Position numbers and translations under genes: made by a program
Origin: Ewingella allii
GTDB lineage: Bacteria; Pseudomonadota; Gammaproteobacteria; Enterobacterales; Enterobacteriaceae
NCBI RefSeq assembly: GCF_044430645.1
Contig: NZ_JAWUDN010000007.1
Span: 174,965 to 238,964 of the forward strand
Length of the DNA stretch: 64,000 nucleotides
Reading direction: 5' to 3'
Notes under the pieces: model-generated
Database searches by the model: none
What the model saw: only the letters and a program-made list of their open reading frames with translations
Told to the model about the DNA's origin: nothing
In this document: positions 16,756 to 25,064 of the stretch, in pieces
Layout of the letters: every line of letters begins with the position of its first letter
How positions within the stretch are numbered: position 1 is the first letter of the stretch

Positions 16756-17580
16756 ATGCGCACCTCTCTCAAACACGCGGTAAAAGCCTCTTTATTAACA
16801 GTTTCTTTGGCAAGCGCGCTGATCCTTAGCGGCTGTGGCCCGAAGAAAGATGACAACCACATCAAAGTCGGCATCAGCGCCGGTATTGACCAGCCGCTGT
16901 GGGACACGGTCAAAAAAGTTGCCAAAGAGAAATACAATCTCGACGTGGAAGTCGTCACTTTCACCGATTATGTGCTGCCAAACTCAGCATTGAGCAGCGG
17001 CGATATCGACGCCAACTCCTTCCAGCACGGCCCTTATCTGGAAAAACAGATTAAAGAGCGTGGCTATAAACTGGCGGCTGTAGGCAACACCTTCGTTTAC
17101 CCAATCGCAGGCTATTCGCGCAAAATCAAATCCGTCTCCGAGCTGAAAGACGGCGCGCAGGTTGCCGTGCCAAATGACCCCACCAATCTGGGCCGCTCTC
17201 TATTGCTGCTGCAAAAACAGGGTTTGATTAAGCTGAAGGATAACGTGGGCTTACTGCCGACTTCTCTGGATATCGTCGAGAACCCAAAACACCTGAAAAT
17301 TGTTGAAATTGAAGCGCCGCAGCTGACCCGCGCCATCGACGACGACAAAATCGACCTGGCCATCATCAACACCAACTACTCAAGCCAAGTCGGCCTGACG
17401 CCAGCTAAGAATGGCCTGTTTGTTGAAGATAAAAACTCACCTTACGTGAATATTATTGTGGCGCGTGAGGACAATAAAGACAGCCAGAAGGTGGAGGATT
17501 TGGTTAAGGCTTATCAAACTGATGAAGTTGCCGCCGCCGCCGACAAGATTTATCACGGTGATGCAGTAAAAGGTTGGTGA
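16756..17580 (+). CDS. nlpA: NlpA/MetQ-family lipoprotein, ABC-type binding protein
   Basis: This 274-residue precursor has a lipoprotein signal ending in the lipobox LSGC (Cys27), so it should be anchored in the inner membrane. The mature part follows the MetQ/NlpA pattern closely (IKVGISAGIDQPLWDTVKKVAKEKY, AVGNTFVYPIAGYS, PNDPTNLGRSLLLLQ, EDKNSPYVNIIVAREDN). MetQ binds methionine for the MetNI transporter. No MetN or MetI gene is adjacent, so this resembles the orphan NlpA rather than MetQ. An AGGAAAG ribosome site precedes the ATG at 16756; an in-frame TTG six bases earlier is less likely. Confidence 0.85.
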   Translation: MRTSLKHAVKASLLTVSLASALILSGCGPKKDDNHIKVGISAGIDQPLWDTVKKVAKEKYNLDVEVVTFTDYVLPNSALSSGDIDANSFQHGPYLEKQIKERGYKLAAVGNTFVYPIAGYSRKIKSVSELKDGAQVAVPNDPTNLGRSLLLLQKQGLIKLKDNVGLLPTSLDIVENPKHLKIVEIEAPQLTRAIDDDKIDLAIINTNYSSQVGLTPAKNGLFVEDKNSPYVNIIVAREDNKDSQKVEDLVKAYQTDEVAAAADKIYHGDAVKGW

Positions 17581-17586
17581 TGATTG

Positions 17587-17612
17587 TGGAATCCTGAGAT
17601 TTCAGGATTCCA
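17587..17612. terminator. Perfect 11-bp stem-loop after nlpA
   Basis: TGGAATCCTGA, loop GATT, TCAGGATTCCA. It begins seven bases after the nlpA stop and lies between nlpA and the convergent AraC gene. No T-run follows on either strand, so it may stabilise the mRNA end or terminate only weakly. Confidence 0.6.
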
Positions 17613-17644
17613 TGATGCTTACTGATTTATCTGACTATATATAA

Positions 17645-18472
17645 CTAGTAGTGAGAAGGCGCGACGCCGAAAGCCCAGCGGAACGCGCGGTTGAAATGGC
17701 TTTGATCATAAAAACCCACTGCGGACGCGATGTCCGCAATGCTTCTTCCTGATTGCCCCAACAGGCTACAGGCCACTTCCAGCCGAAGGCGTTTCAGCCA
17801 GGCATAAGGCGTCATGCCGGTGTGTTTGCTGAAACAGCGCAGAAACTGAAATCGATTCAATCCGCACAACGCCGCCAGCTCGCTCAGTGAGATTTTCTCC
17901 GCCAGATGCGCGTGGCAGTATGCTTCAATCTCTCCCCATTGGCGTTTTGACAGACCCTGCTGCGTCTCCACCGGCTTGCTGACTTTCAGCTGAATAAACA
18001 GCGGTTCAAGCGCGGCTAAATATTGCTCGTCAAACGAATGCCCAGCAGTATCGCTTTTTTGCGCCATCAGCTGATGTAACACGGACAGGTGCTTACTGAG
18101 ATCCGGCGCTTCAATAATACCTGCGCCGATCGCCAATGGCCGGTGGCGACCAGAAAACTCATCTGCCAGATTATTGAGCAAGACAGGCGCCACGCGGAAG
18201 GTGCGTAGGGTGTAGGCATTATTGTTTTCCGGCGTGCCGGTGTGGATCTCGCCGGGCGGCATAATCGAGATACGCCCGGCGCCCAGCAGCCCGCTTTGCC
18301 CTGAGAACTTTTGCCGCTGCGCGCCTTCGCTGATCAAGCCAATGTGGTAATCCAGATGGAAGTGCGGCTCAAAGCTGAAATCGGTGAAGTGCGCCTCACC
18401 CAGCACCATGCCCGGAATATCCTCCGGGCGGTAGTAACGCACTTGCTCAGGCTTACTCACCGATTGAGTCAT
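17645..18472 (-). CDS. AraC-family transcriptional regulator
   Basis: This protein of 275 residues has an N-terminal cupin-like sensing domain (FEPHFHLDYHIGLISEG, IMPPGEIHTGTPE) and a C-terminal pair of helix-turn-helices. The latter read LSELAALCGLNRFQFLRCFSKHTGMTPYAWLKRLRL and IADIASAVGFYDQSHFNRAFRWAFGVAP. The ATG at 18472 is chosen because it lies five bases after the stop of the tehB-like gene, making a two-gene operon. Inducer and targets are unknown. Confidence 0.88.
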   Translation of the reverse strand: MTQSVSKPEQVRYYRPEDIPGMVLGEAHFTDFSFEPHFHLDYHIGLISEGAQRQKFSGQSGLLGAGRISIMPPGEIHTGTPENNNAYTLRTFRVAPVLLNNLADEFSGRHRPLAIGAGIIEAPDLSKHLSVLHQLMAQKSDTAGHSFDEQYLAALEPLFIQLKVSKPVETQQGLSKRQWGEIEAYCHAHLAEKISLSELAALCGLNRFQFLRCFSKHTGMTPYAWLKRLRLEVACSLLGQSGRSIADIASAVGFYDQSHFNRAFRWAFGVAPSHY

Positions 18473-18477
18473 GACGG

Positions 18478-19083
18478 TCAGGCCGGTTTTTGAGCCAGCA
18501 GAGTGGCGAAACGCATTTTGTAGCGATTGCCGTTGGCGTCGCGTTTGTGCAGTTCGCCGACGTCTTCGTTGTACTTCACAATGTTCCAACCTTGATAGTA
18601 ATCACGCAGCTCGTTGGGCTGGAAGCTGAAGGGGAAAGGCAGCGGGCAAGGATAGTCCTGGCTATCCATGGCGGCCACAATCAGGTTGTAGCCCCCCGGT
18701 TGGGTGCTGGCGTGCATATCGGCAATGATATTCGGAATGCTGCTGCGCTCTAAGAACATCATCACTACGGTGGAGAGGATAAAATCATACTCGCCGCTAA
18801 AACGATGGGCATTGAGATTAATTTCCGCCGTCTCAATCCCTTGTAGAGATTCTGCCTCAATGATCTCATTGAGTTTGGCAATGCTCAGCGAGTTAAAGTC
18901 CCACGCGGTGACGCTTGAGCCTTTAAGATTGAGATACAGCGAGTTGCGACCACTGCCGCAGCCTAAATCTAACACCTTGCCCGGCGGAACCTGCTGGGCG
19001 GCAAAAATAACTTCGGAGTGCGTGCGGGTCAGGCCATATTTTTCGGCGTAGTAATCTTCTGCTGCTGGCTGGTTGGACATCAT
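18478..19083 (-). CDS. tehB: SAM-dependent methyltransferase, TehB type
   Basis: This class I methyltransferase of 201 residues has motif I VLDLGCGSGRNSLYLN at about 37-52 and the TehB-typical segments FILSTVVMMFLE and LIVAAMDSQDYPCPLPFPFSF. TehB methylates tellurite and selenium compounds with S-adenosylmethionine in the cytoplasm, which volatilises them. Length matches E. coli TehB (just under 200). There is no tehA neighbour; an AraC regulator follows in the same operon. Confidence 0.82.
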   Translation of the reverse strand: MMSNQPAAEDYYAEKYGLTRTHSEVIFAAQQVPPGKVLDLGCGSGRNSLYLNLKGSSVTAWDFNSLSIAKLNEIIEAESLQGIETAEINLNAHRFSGEYDFILSTVVMMFLERSSIPNIIADMHASTQPGGYNLIVAAMDSQDYPCPLPFPFSFQPNELRDYYQGWNIVKYNEDVGELHKRDANGNRYKMRFATLLAQKPA

Positions 19084-19172
19084 ACTTTCCTTTGTCTCTG
19101 GATCCTCAGAATGCCGCCATTATCCTCCGAAAGCCGCGCATTTCCCCCAAGTTTTTGTCCCAAGTTTTTAAC

Positions 19173-19706
19173 TCAGCGCATAGTACGATGCCTTTCGGCG
19201 ACAATGGTATATACCGCGCTGCCGATTTTGTGCCCCTCTTCGGCAAGGGATCCCACCTGAAGCATGCCGACTTTTTCCAGCACCCGGCGTGAGGCGAGAT
19301 GGTTCTCCCTTACGGTCGCGGAGATTTCCGCCAACTTGAGCTGCTCAAAGCCATAATCGAGGGCAGCGAAAGCCAGCTCGGTCGCCAGCCCCTGCCCCCA
19401 AACTTCCGTGGAAAATCGATAGCCAAGATTGATATTGCGCGTTTCATCGACCTTTCTGCGACTGAGGCCGCCACAGCCAATTACCTCAGCGGGCGCACTG
19501 CGCAGAGAAATTGCCCAGTTACCAAAGCCGTTGCGAGACCATTCGGCTAGCCAGCTGGTTAGTTTTGCTTGGGCATAGGCGATATCAGGATAAGGGCCAG
19601 CCGGATTGAAAAGGTGAGTCTGCGGATCGCCATAAATTGCCCAAACAGATTCCAAATCTGTCTGGGCGATAGGCCGGAGATATAAGCGTTCGGTTTCGAT
19701 AATCAT
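19173..19706 (-). CDS. GNAT acetyltransferase, RimJ/RimL type
   Basis: This protein of 177 residues opens with the RimJ/RimL hallmark IIETERLYLRPIAQTDLESVWAIYGD and carries the acetyl-CoA loop YRFSTEVWGQGLATELAFAALDYGF near 90-115, ending NHLASRRVLEKVGM. It should acetylate an N-terminal amine or a small amine; the substrate is not evident. It is a single gene on the minus strand between tehB and a LysR gene. Confidence 0.87.
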   Translation of the reverse strand: MIIETERLYLRPIAQTDLESVWAIYGDPQTHLFNPAGPYPDIAYAQAKLTSWLAEWSRNGFGNWAISLRSAPAEVIGCGGLSRRKVDETRNINLGYRFSTEVWGQGLATELAFAALDYGFEQLKLAEISATVRENHLASRRVLEKVGMLQVGSLAEEGHKIGSAVYTIVAERHRTMR

Positions 19707-19753
19707 TCAATCATACCCCGTAAAATTCCAACACTTAGCTTAGTCAGACTTAA

Positions 19754-20650
19754 TCAACCTGCCACCCGGTGTTGTAAAAAGTCGATAAAAGCCCGCACTT
19801 TTTCCGGTACGTGGCGGGTGTTGGGGTAGAGGGCATAAATTCCCTGAGCCGGAAAACGGTGATCGGGTAACAGATGAGTCAGCTTTTTAGTGAAAATGTC
19901 ACTTTCAACCAGCCATACGGGCAGCAGCGCGATACCCGCGCCGTTGAGGGCGAAGGCTAATAAAGAGGAGGCGCTGTCGGCCATTAGCATCGGGCTTTGT
20001 CCGGCGTTGAACAGCACGCTTTCACCCGTTGGGGTCAGCACTTGCCAGGTTAGCGGGGTGTTCAGGCGACTATGGGCAATCCATCGTGCCTGCTCCAGCT
20101 GGGTTAAATCCGCGATGTTGCCGCCCCATTGCTGTAAATAGTCCGGAGAAGCGACGGGCAGAATATCAAAACGGTCGATCAGCGCTGCGTGGTGGCTGGA
20201 GTCCGCCAACTGCCCGAGGCGAATTGCCACGTCAAAACGGCCAGAAATCAGGTCGTCGTGATTCGACGAAGAGACGTGCTGAATGCGCAGTTGCGGGTGA
20301 AGCAGGGAGAAAGCCGCCAGAGCCGGAACCACCACGCGCGCGCCATATTCCGGCGTGGTGGTGATGCGCAGCAAACCTTGCAGGCCAGAGTGATCGCGGC
20401 GTACGTCGTCGAGCACGCTTTCGGCGTCTTGTAGCAGTTGCAGGCAGCGCAGGTAAAATCGCTCTCCGGCGTCGGTCATGGCAATGCGCCGGGTGCTGCG
20501 GGTTAGCAGGGCGACACCCAGTTCGTTTTCCAGCTGCTTAATGTTGAAACTAACCACGGCTTTAGTCAGGCCGAGGGTATTAGCCGCGGCGGTAAAACTG
20601 CCCGCCGCCACGACGGCAACGTACATTTCAAGGCGCTGTAAATTCAGCAT
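19754..20650 (-). CDS. LysR-family transcriptional regulator
   Basis: This protein of 298 residues has the winged helix MLNLQRLEMYVAVVAAGSFTAAANTLGLTKAVVSFNIKQLENELGVALLTRSTRRIAMTDAGERF and a standard effector-binding domain ending HVPEKVRAFIDFL. It belongs to the large PA0477/CrgA-like group of LysR regulators. It is divergent from the MFS exporter at 20776, and a 19-base palindrome between them is a likely binding site. Confidence 0.89.
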   Translation of the reverse strand: MLNLQRLEMYVAVVAAGSFTAAANTLGLTKAVVSFNIKQLENELGVALLTRSTRRIAMTDAGERFYLRCLQLLQDAESVLDDVRRDHSGLQGLLRITTTPEYGARVVVPALAAFSLLHPQLRIQHVSSSNHDDLISGRFDVAIRLGQLADSSHHAALIDRFDILPVASPDYLQQWGGNIADLTQLEQARWIAHSRLNTPLTWQVLTPTGESVLFNAGQSPMLMADSASSLLAFALNGAGIALLPVWLVESDIFTKKLTHLLPDHRFPAQGIYALYPNTRHVPEKVRAFIDFLQHRVAG

Positions 20651-20674
20651 GATTTCTCACTTTACCGGCATTAT

Positions 20675-20693
20675 TGTCAAAATTATTTTGACA
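20675..20693. promoter_or_regulatory. LysR-type palindrome between LysR and MFS genes
   Basis: Perfect arms TGTCAAAA and TTTTGACA surround TTA. It is 25 bases upstream of the LysR start and 83 bases upstream of the MFS start. Symmetry and placement match a LysR recognition site for autoregulation and control of the exporter. Confidence 0.65.
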
Positions 20694-20775
20694 GTGTAAC
20701 GCCGGTAAGCCAATTTATCTCGGCCAGTTAAAGCTCTAGACTGCACGCTTTCCTGCTTTATATTCTGAGAACTTC

Positions 20776-22158
20776 ATGACTTACCGGATGCGCGTCGCCA
20801 GCGTCTACCTGCTGGGCTTTTTTGTCGATCTGATCAATATGTTTATCGCTAACGTGGCCTATCCGGATATTGGCCGCCACTTCGACGCCCCCGTCAGCCT
20901 GCTGGCTTGGGTCAGCAATGGCTATATTCTTGGCCTGACGTTGATTATTCCTCTCAGCCGCTGGCTGGCTCAGTGCATCGGCGCTAAGCGACTGTTTATC
21001 ATCTCATTATTGATATTTATTCTTGGCTCCTGCGGCGCGGGATTGTCAAATTCCATGGCGCAGCTGATTGGCTGGCGTGTGGTGCAAGGTCTTGGTGGGG
21101 GCCTGCTGATCCCCCTCGGCCAGACGCTGACTTATGCCCTTTACCCGAGTCACCAGCGAGCCAAGCTTTCGTCCGTGATCATGCTGGTGGGGTTGATGGC
21201 TCCGGCATTATCCCCGGCAGTTGGGGGGATGATTGTCGACAGCCTGAGCTGGCGCTGGGTGTTTTTTGCCTCACTGCCACTGGCGGTTGTGGCGCTAATT
21301 CTGGCAGCCTGCTGGTTAAAACCTGAAATCGAAAAAGTCGCCGCCGGGCATTTCGACGGGCGAGGTTTGCTGATGCTGTGCGGCGCTTTAACCCTGATTT
21401 TGCTCGGCCTGACTTATCTGGGGGACGGCCAGCAGATGCTGTTCGGCGGCGGGTTGCTGCTAGCGGGAGCCTTGCTAATGGCGGCTTATGTGCTTTACTC
21501 GCTGCGTTTACCTCAGCCGCTGCTCAATTTGCGACTGGTGCAGGATCCGCTGCTGCGCATTTCGATGATTATCTATCAGTTCATTCCCGGGCTGTTTACC
21601 GGCGTCAGTCTGGTCGCCATGCTCTATCTGCAAGACCAGCTCAAGATGCACGCGGCGCAGGTGGGGATTTTGATGCTGCCGTGGTCGCTGGCCTCTTTTA
21701 TTGCCATTAGCCTGACGGGGAAAACGTTCAACAAGCTTGGACCGCGCCCGCTGTTTATTGCTGGCTGTCTGGTACAGGGGATGGGCATTGCGACGCTGAC
21801 GCAGATCAGCGGCGCGACGGATATCGGCCTGCAACTTACCGCCTTCGCGCTGATGGGCTTTGGCAGCAGTTTGTGCAGCAGCACGGCGCAAAGCACGGCG
21901 TTTATCCAGATTGAAGACCGCCAGTTGGCCGACGCCAGCGCGCTGTGGAACATCAACCGCCAGCTGAGTTTTTGCCTCGGCGTAACCCTGCTTAGCCTGT
22001 TACTCAACCTTTTGCTCAGCTACTCGGGCCTGAGTGCTGAACGCGCCTACCAATTCTGCTTTTTGCTGGCCGCCCTCAGCGTCTTTATTCCCATTGCGCT
22101 GTGTTGTCGAATCGCCAATCGCAGCCTTGTTAACACCTTAAATCAGGAGTCAACGTGA
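20776..22158 (+). CDS. MFS exporter, DHA2 type
   Basis: This membrane protein of 460 residues has 12-14 helices. Segments such as DLINMFIANVAYPDIGRHF (helix 1), GWRVVQGLGGGLLIPLGQTL near 100 and VGLMAPALSPAVGGMIVDSLSWRWVFF near 140 belong to the EmrB/QacA-like DHA2 exporters. Its stop overlaps the start of a small NTF2-like gene (GTGA at 22155-22158), so the two are cotranscribed. The divergent LysR gene is the probable regulator. Substrate unknown. Confidence 0.87.
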   Translation: MTYRMRVASVYLLGFFVDLINMFIANVAYPDIGRHFDAPVSLLAWVSNGYILGLTLIIPLSRWLAQCIGAKRLFIISLLIFILGSCGAGLSNSMAQLIGWRVVQGLGGGLLIPLGQTLTYALYPSHQRAKLSSVIMLVGLMAPALSPAVGGMIVDSLSWRWVFFASLPLAVVALILAACWLKPEIEKVAAGHFDGRGLLMLCGALTLILLGLTYLGDGQQMLFGGGLLLAGALLMAAYVLYSLRLPQPLLNLRLVQDPLLRISMIIYQFIPGLFTGVSLVAMLYLQDQLKMHAAQVGILMLPWSLASFIAISLTGKTFNKLGPRPLFIAGCLVQGMGIATLTQISGATDIGLQLTAFALMGFGSSLCSSTAQSTAFIQIEDRQLADASALWNINRQLSFCLGVTLLSLLLNLLLSYSGLSAERAYQFCFLLAALSVFIPIALCCRIANRSLVNTLNQEST

Positions 22159-22550
22159 ACCGTTATTTTCAGGAAGTGCTTGATGCACATGATTTAATCG
22201 CCAGCTGGCTGGGTAATGCTAACTCCCCGCAAACCACCTGTGACCAGCTGCTGGGCCGCTTCAGCCCGCAATATTCGATGGTGACATTGAGTGGCCATGT
22301 ATTGGATTTTGAGAAGTTATGCGGATTTTTCCAATCGCAGCATGGCGCAAAAATCGGCCTTCAAATTGAAATCGAACAGATGAAGTTGGTGGCAGAAAGC
22401 GCCGACGGCGGAGTGGTTAGCTATCAGGAGCGTCAGCAGCTTCCCGGCCAGAACGCCACGCTGCGCTACTCGACCGTGGTGTTTTCAGCCGATGCGGATG
22501 GCAAAGTGATCTGGCGACATTTACACGAAACCGCCGCCGCAAAGGGATAA
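22155..22550 (+). CDS. Small NTF2/DUF4440-like protein
   Basis: This 131-residue protein is translationally coupled to the exporter before it. The pattern (an N-terminal helix, a FSPQYSMVTLSGHVLDFEKL stretch, and strands ending RYSTVVFSADADGKVIWRHLHETAA) suggests the cone-shaped NTF2-like fold used by SnoaL and DUF4440 proteins. Those bind or isomerise small molecules. I cannot name a substrate. The coupling suggests a role with the exported compound. Confidence 0.65.
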   Translation: MNRYFQEVLDAHDLIASWLGNANSPQTTCDQLLGRFSPQYSMVTLSGHVLDFEKLCGFFQSQHGAKIGLQIEIEQMKLVAESADGGVVSYQERQQLPGQNATLRYSTVVFSADADGKVIWRHLHETAAAKG

Positions 22551-22594
22551 GCCGGACTATCATTTAAACAGCGAAAGGTCCGCATTTCGGGCCT

Positions 22595-23026
22595 TTATTG
22601 TTTGTCCACCAGGCGCAGATTGCGCTGCTTCATAATGCGATGCAGGTTAGTTTCCACCCAGTCCGTTAGCCCAGTGAGCTGTGTTTGTACCTCAACGCCT
22701 AACGGGGTCAGGCTGTATTCCACGTGGGGCGGCACCACGGGGTAGGAGATGCGATCCACAAAGCCGTCGGTTTCCAGCGTTTGTAAGGTTTGGGCCAGCA
22801 TCTTCTCGCTAACTCCGTTAATTTTACGGCGTAATTCGCTAAATCGCTGGGTGCCATCGCTCAGAGCAATCAGCACTAAAACACCCCAGCGACTGGTGAC
22901 GTGACTGAGAATTTCGCGGGACGGGCAGTCGGCGCTCATCACTTCGCCCCGGCGAAGACGCTCTCCGAGGATGTTCTCCATGACCTGCTCTTCGCCCGTT
23001 TCGATCGGCAATGATGTTAATTTCAT
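22595..23026 (-). CDS. ytfH: HxlR-family regulator, YtfH type
   Basis: This winged-helix protein of 143 residues has CPSREILSHVTSRWGVLVLIALSDGTQRFSELRRKINGVSEKMLAQTLQTLETDGFVDR, the diagnostic HxlR block. The single cysteine early in the domain is the usual redox or electrophile sensor position. It is divergent from qorB, as ytfH is from qorB (ytfG) in E. coli, and a large inverted repeat next to its ATG is the likely binding site. Probable role: repression of qorB until reactive electrophiles appear. Confidence 0.86.
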   Translation of the reverse strand: MKLTSLPIETGEEQVMENILGERLRRGEVMSADCPSREILSHVTSRWGVLVLIALSDGTQRFSELRRKINGVSEKMLAQTLQTLETDGFVDRISYPVVPPHVEYSLTPLGVEVQTQLTGLTDWVETNLHRIMKQRNLRLVDKQ

Positions 23027-23062
23027 ACTAACCTTTTTGTACGTACTTACGAAAAGTTAGTA
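23026..23062. promoter_or_regulatory. Imperfect 37-base inverted repeat, likely HxlR operator
   Basis: The half beginning TACTAACCTTTTTGTAC and the half ending ACGAAAAGTTAGTA mirror each other around GTACGTAC. It abuts the start codon of the ytfH-like gene and lies 96 bases before qorB, a natural place for one site to control both. Confidence 0.7.
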
Positions 23063-23157
23063 TATCGCATAGGATGTATTTCACGGACGCGATATTCAGA
23101 CTGTTTCGTCATAAGACGACCGTCCAATCGAACTTAATTCACTTTCGGAGAAACATC

Positions 23158-24015
23158 ATGATCGCTATTACCGGTGCTACCGGCCAACTCGGCCGCCTTG
23201 TTATCGCAGCATTGTTGAAGAAAGTGCCCGCGAACCAGATCGTCGCGGCAGTGCGCAGCCCTGCAAAAGCCAAAGACCTGTCTGACCTCGGCGTCGATGT
23301 GCGTCAGGCGGATTACACCCAGCCCGAAACGCTGGAAAGTGCCTTCAAAGGTGTGGAAAAAGTGCTGCTAATTTCTTCTAACGAAGTGGGCCAGCGCGAG
23401 GCCCAGCATCAGGCGGTGATTGACGCGGCCAAACGCGCCGGGGTGAAATTGATTGCCTATACCAGCTTGCTGCACGCCGACACGACCAAACTGGGATTGG
23501 GCACCGAGCACCGCGCGACCGAGGCGGCACTCAAAGCCTCTGGCGTGCCTGCGGTGATTTTGCGCAACGGCTGGTATACCGAAAACTACGCCGCGAGTAT
23601 TGCTCCGGCTCTGGCTCACAATGCGTTTATCGGCGCAGTTGGCGAAGGCCGCATCTCTTCAGCAGCTCGTGAAGACTATGCCGAAGCCGCGGCGGCGGTA
23701 TTGCAGTTGGAAAATCAGGGCGGGAAAATCTACGAGCTGGCTGGCGATGAAAGCTACACATTGGCCGAGTTCTCCGCCGAGATTGCGCGCCAGTCGGGCA
23801 AAAAAGTCGACTACGTTAATCTGTCGCAAGATGAGTTCGCCAAAGCATTGCTTGGCGCAGGCCTGCCGGAAGGTTTCGCCAATATGCTGGCTGATTCAGA
23901 CGCCGGTGCGGCGAAGGGTGGCCTGTTTGACGACAGCAAAACCCTGAGCAAACTGATTGGGCATAAAACGACGCCTTATCAAGATGTTATTGCGGCGACC
24001 TTAAAGTCTCTTTAA
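23158..24015 (+). CDS. qorB: NAD(P)H:quinone oxidoreductase, QorB type
   Basis: This protein of 285 residues in the atypical short-chain dehydrogenase (NmrA-like) group begins MIAITGATGQLGRLVIAALL, with the dinucleotide-binding GATGQLG loop at residues 5-11. The QorB text ISSNEVGQREAQHQAVIDAAKRAGV and RNGWYTENYA is clear. It reduces quinones with NADPH in the cytoplasm. I chose the ATG at 23158 because the fold starts there; the frame is open further upstream through the operator region. It pairs with the divergent HxlR regulator and is followed by a strong terminator. Confidence 0.92.
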   Translation: MIAITGATGQLGRLVIAALLKKVPANQIVAAVRSPAKAKDLSDLGVDVRQADYTQPETLESAFKGVEKVLLISSNEVGQREAQHQAVIDAAKRAGVKLIAYTSLLHADTTKLGLGTEHRATEAALKASGVPAVILRNGWYTENYAASIAPALAHNAFIGAVGEGRISSAAREDYAEAAAAVLQLENQGGKIYELAGDESYTLAEFSAEIARQSGKKVDYVNLSQDEFAKALLGAGLPEGFANMLADSDAGAAKGGLFDDSKTLSKLIGHKTTPYQDVIAATLKSL

Positions 24016-24030
24016 GTTCTGGACAGATTG

Positions 24031-24066
24031 AAACCGGCGCTGTGGGTCAATAGCGCCGGTTTTTTA
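24031..24066. terminator. Rho-independent terminator after qorB
   Basis: Stem AACCGGCGCT / AGCGCCGGTT with a ten-base loop, followed by a T-run on the plus strand. It starts 16 bases after the qorB stop and also abuts the convergent permease gene. Confidence 0.85.
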
Positions 24067-25062
24067 TTGGCGTTTTAACAGCAATCCCAAGACAAAAATC
24101 CCTCCTAGTCCGGCAGTGATAATGCCAATCGGCAGCTCCTGTGGTGCAATCAGTAACCTGCTCAGCAGGTCGCCGCCCGACATTAAAATGGCACCAAACA
24201 GTCCCACTACCGGCAGCAATAAACGATGGCGAACCCCGCACAGCGGCCGCGCCAGGTGGGGCACCATCAAGCCAACAAAGCCAATCACCCCCGTCAAAGA
24301 GACCAACAAAGAGGTCGCCAGCGCGCAGCCGAGGAAGATTTCAATCCGCAGGCGGGTGAGGTTTATTCCCAGAGAAATAGCGGTTTGTTCTCCTGCCAGC
24401 AGGGCATCCAGCCAGCGCCAGCGCAACGCGACCAAGGCAAACAGTAGCGCAACGGCCGCCACAGCAAAGCCAATGTTGTCCCATCGCGCCAGCCCTAATC
24501 CGCCCAGCGACCAAAATAGCACCGAACCTGCCGCGCGCTGATCGCCCGAGAACACCAGATAGTTGGTGAGTGCGCCAAACAGGAAAGAGATCGCCAGCCC
24601 GCTAATCACCAGCTTTTCTGCCCCTTTGGCGCGTTGCAGCATAAACAGCAGCATCACCGAAACCGCAGAAAGAATGCCGCCCGCGAAGGCCGAAATCGGC
24701 AAACCCCACGCGCCGAGCCGATCGCCATAGCGGGTGATCACCGCCACGGCTCCGGCGGAGGCCCCGGAAGAGAGCCCGAACAAAAAGGGGTCGGCCAGTT
24801 CATTGCGGGTAGTGGTTTGCAGTAGGGCGCCCACCATCGCCAGACCCGCTCCGGTCAGCGCCGCCAACAAACTTCGCGGCAGGCGTAACTCGAACACGAT
24901 GCGATGGATCATGTCAGGAACCGGGGCCTGATAAAGCCCCAGCGAGGATAAAACCTGCGCAATCGGCAGGGAAACGCTCCCCGCCGCGACGCCCAGCAGC
25001 ATCAGTAATATCAGCGTGAAAAGGCTCAGCGCAATAATCAAAAAATAGCGAAAACGACCCAT
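24064..25062 (-). CDS. FecCD-type ABC importer permease
   Basis: This permease of 332 residues has about ten helices and the FecCD signature segments VFELRLPRSLLAALTGAGLAMVGALLQTTTRNELADPFLFGLSSGAS (about 45-95) and FVGLMVPHLARPLCGVRHR (about 265). Transporters of this type import ferric siderophores, haem, cobalamin or other metal-chelate complexes. The ATG at 25062 is preferred; a TTG at 25068 that overlaps the preceding stop is possible. It is the last gene of a three-gene operon with a binding protein and an ATPase. Confidence 0.9.
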   Translation of the reverse strand: MGRFRYFLIIALSLFTLILLMLLGVAAGSVSLPIAQVLSSLGLYQAPVPDMIHRIVFELRLPRSLLAALTGAGLAMVGALLQTTTRNELADPFLFGLSSGASAGAVAVITRYGDRLGAWGLPISAFAGGILSAVSVMLLFMLQRAKGAEKLVISGLAISFLFGALTNYLVFSGDQRAAGSVLFWSLGGLGLARWDNIGFAVAAVALLFALVALRWRWLDALLAGEQTAISLGINLTRLRIEIFLGCALATSLLVSLTGVIGFVGLMVPHLARPLCGVRHRLLLPVVGLFGAILMSGGDLLSRLLIAPQELPIGIITAGLGGIFVLGLLLKRQ

Positions 25063-25064
25063 TT

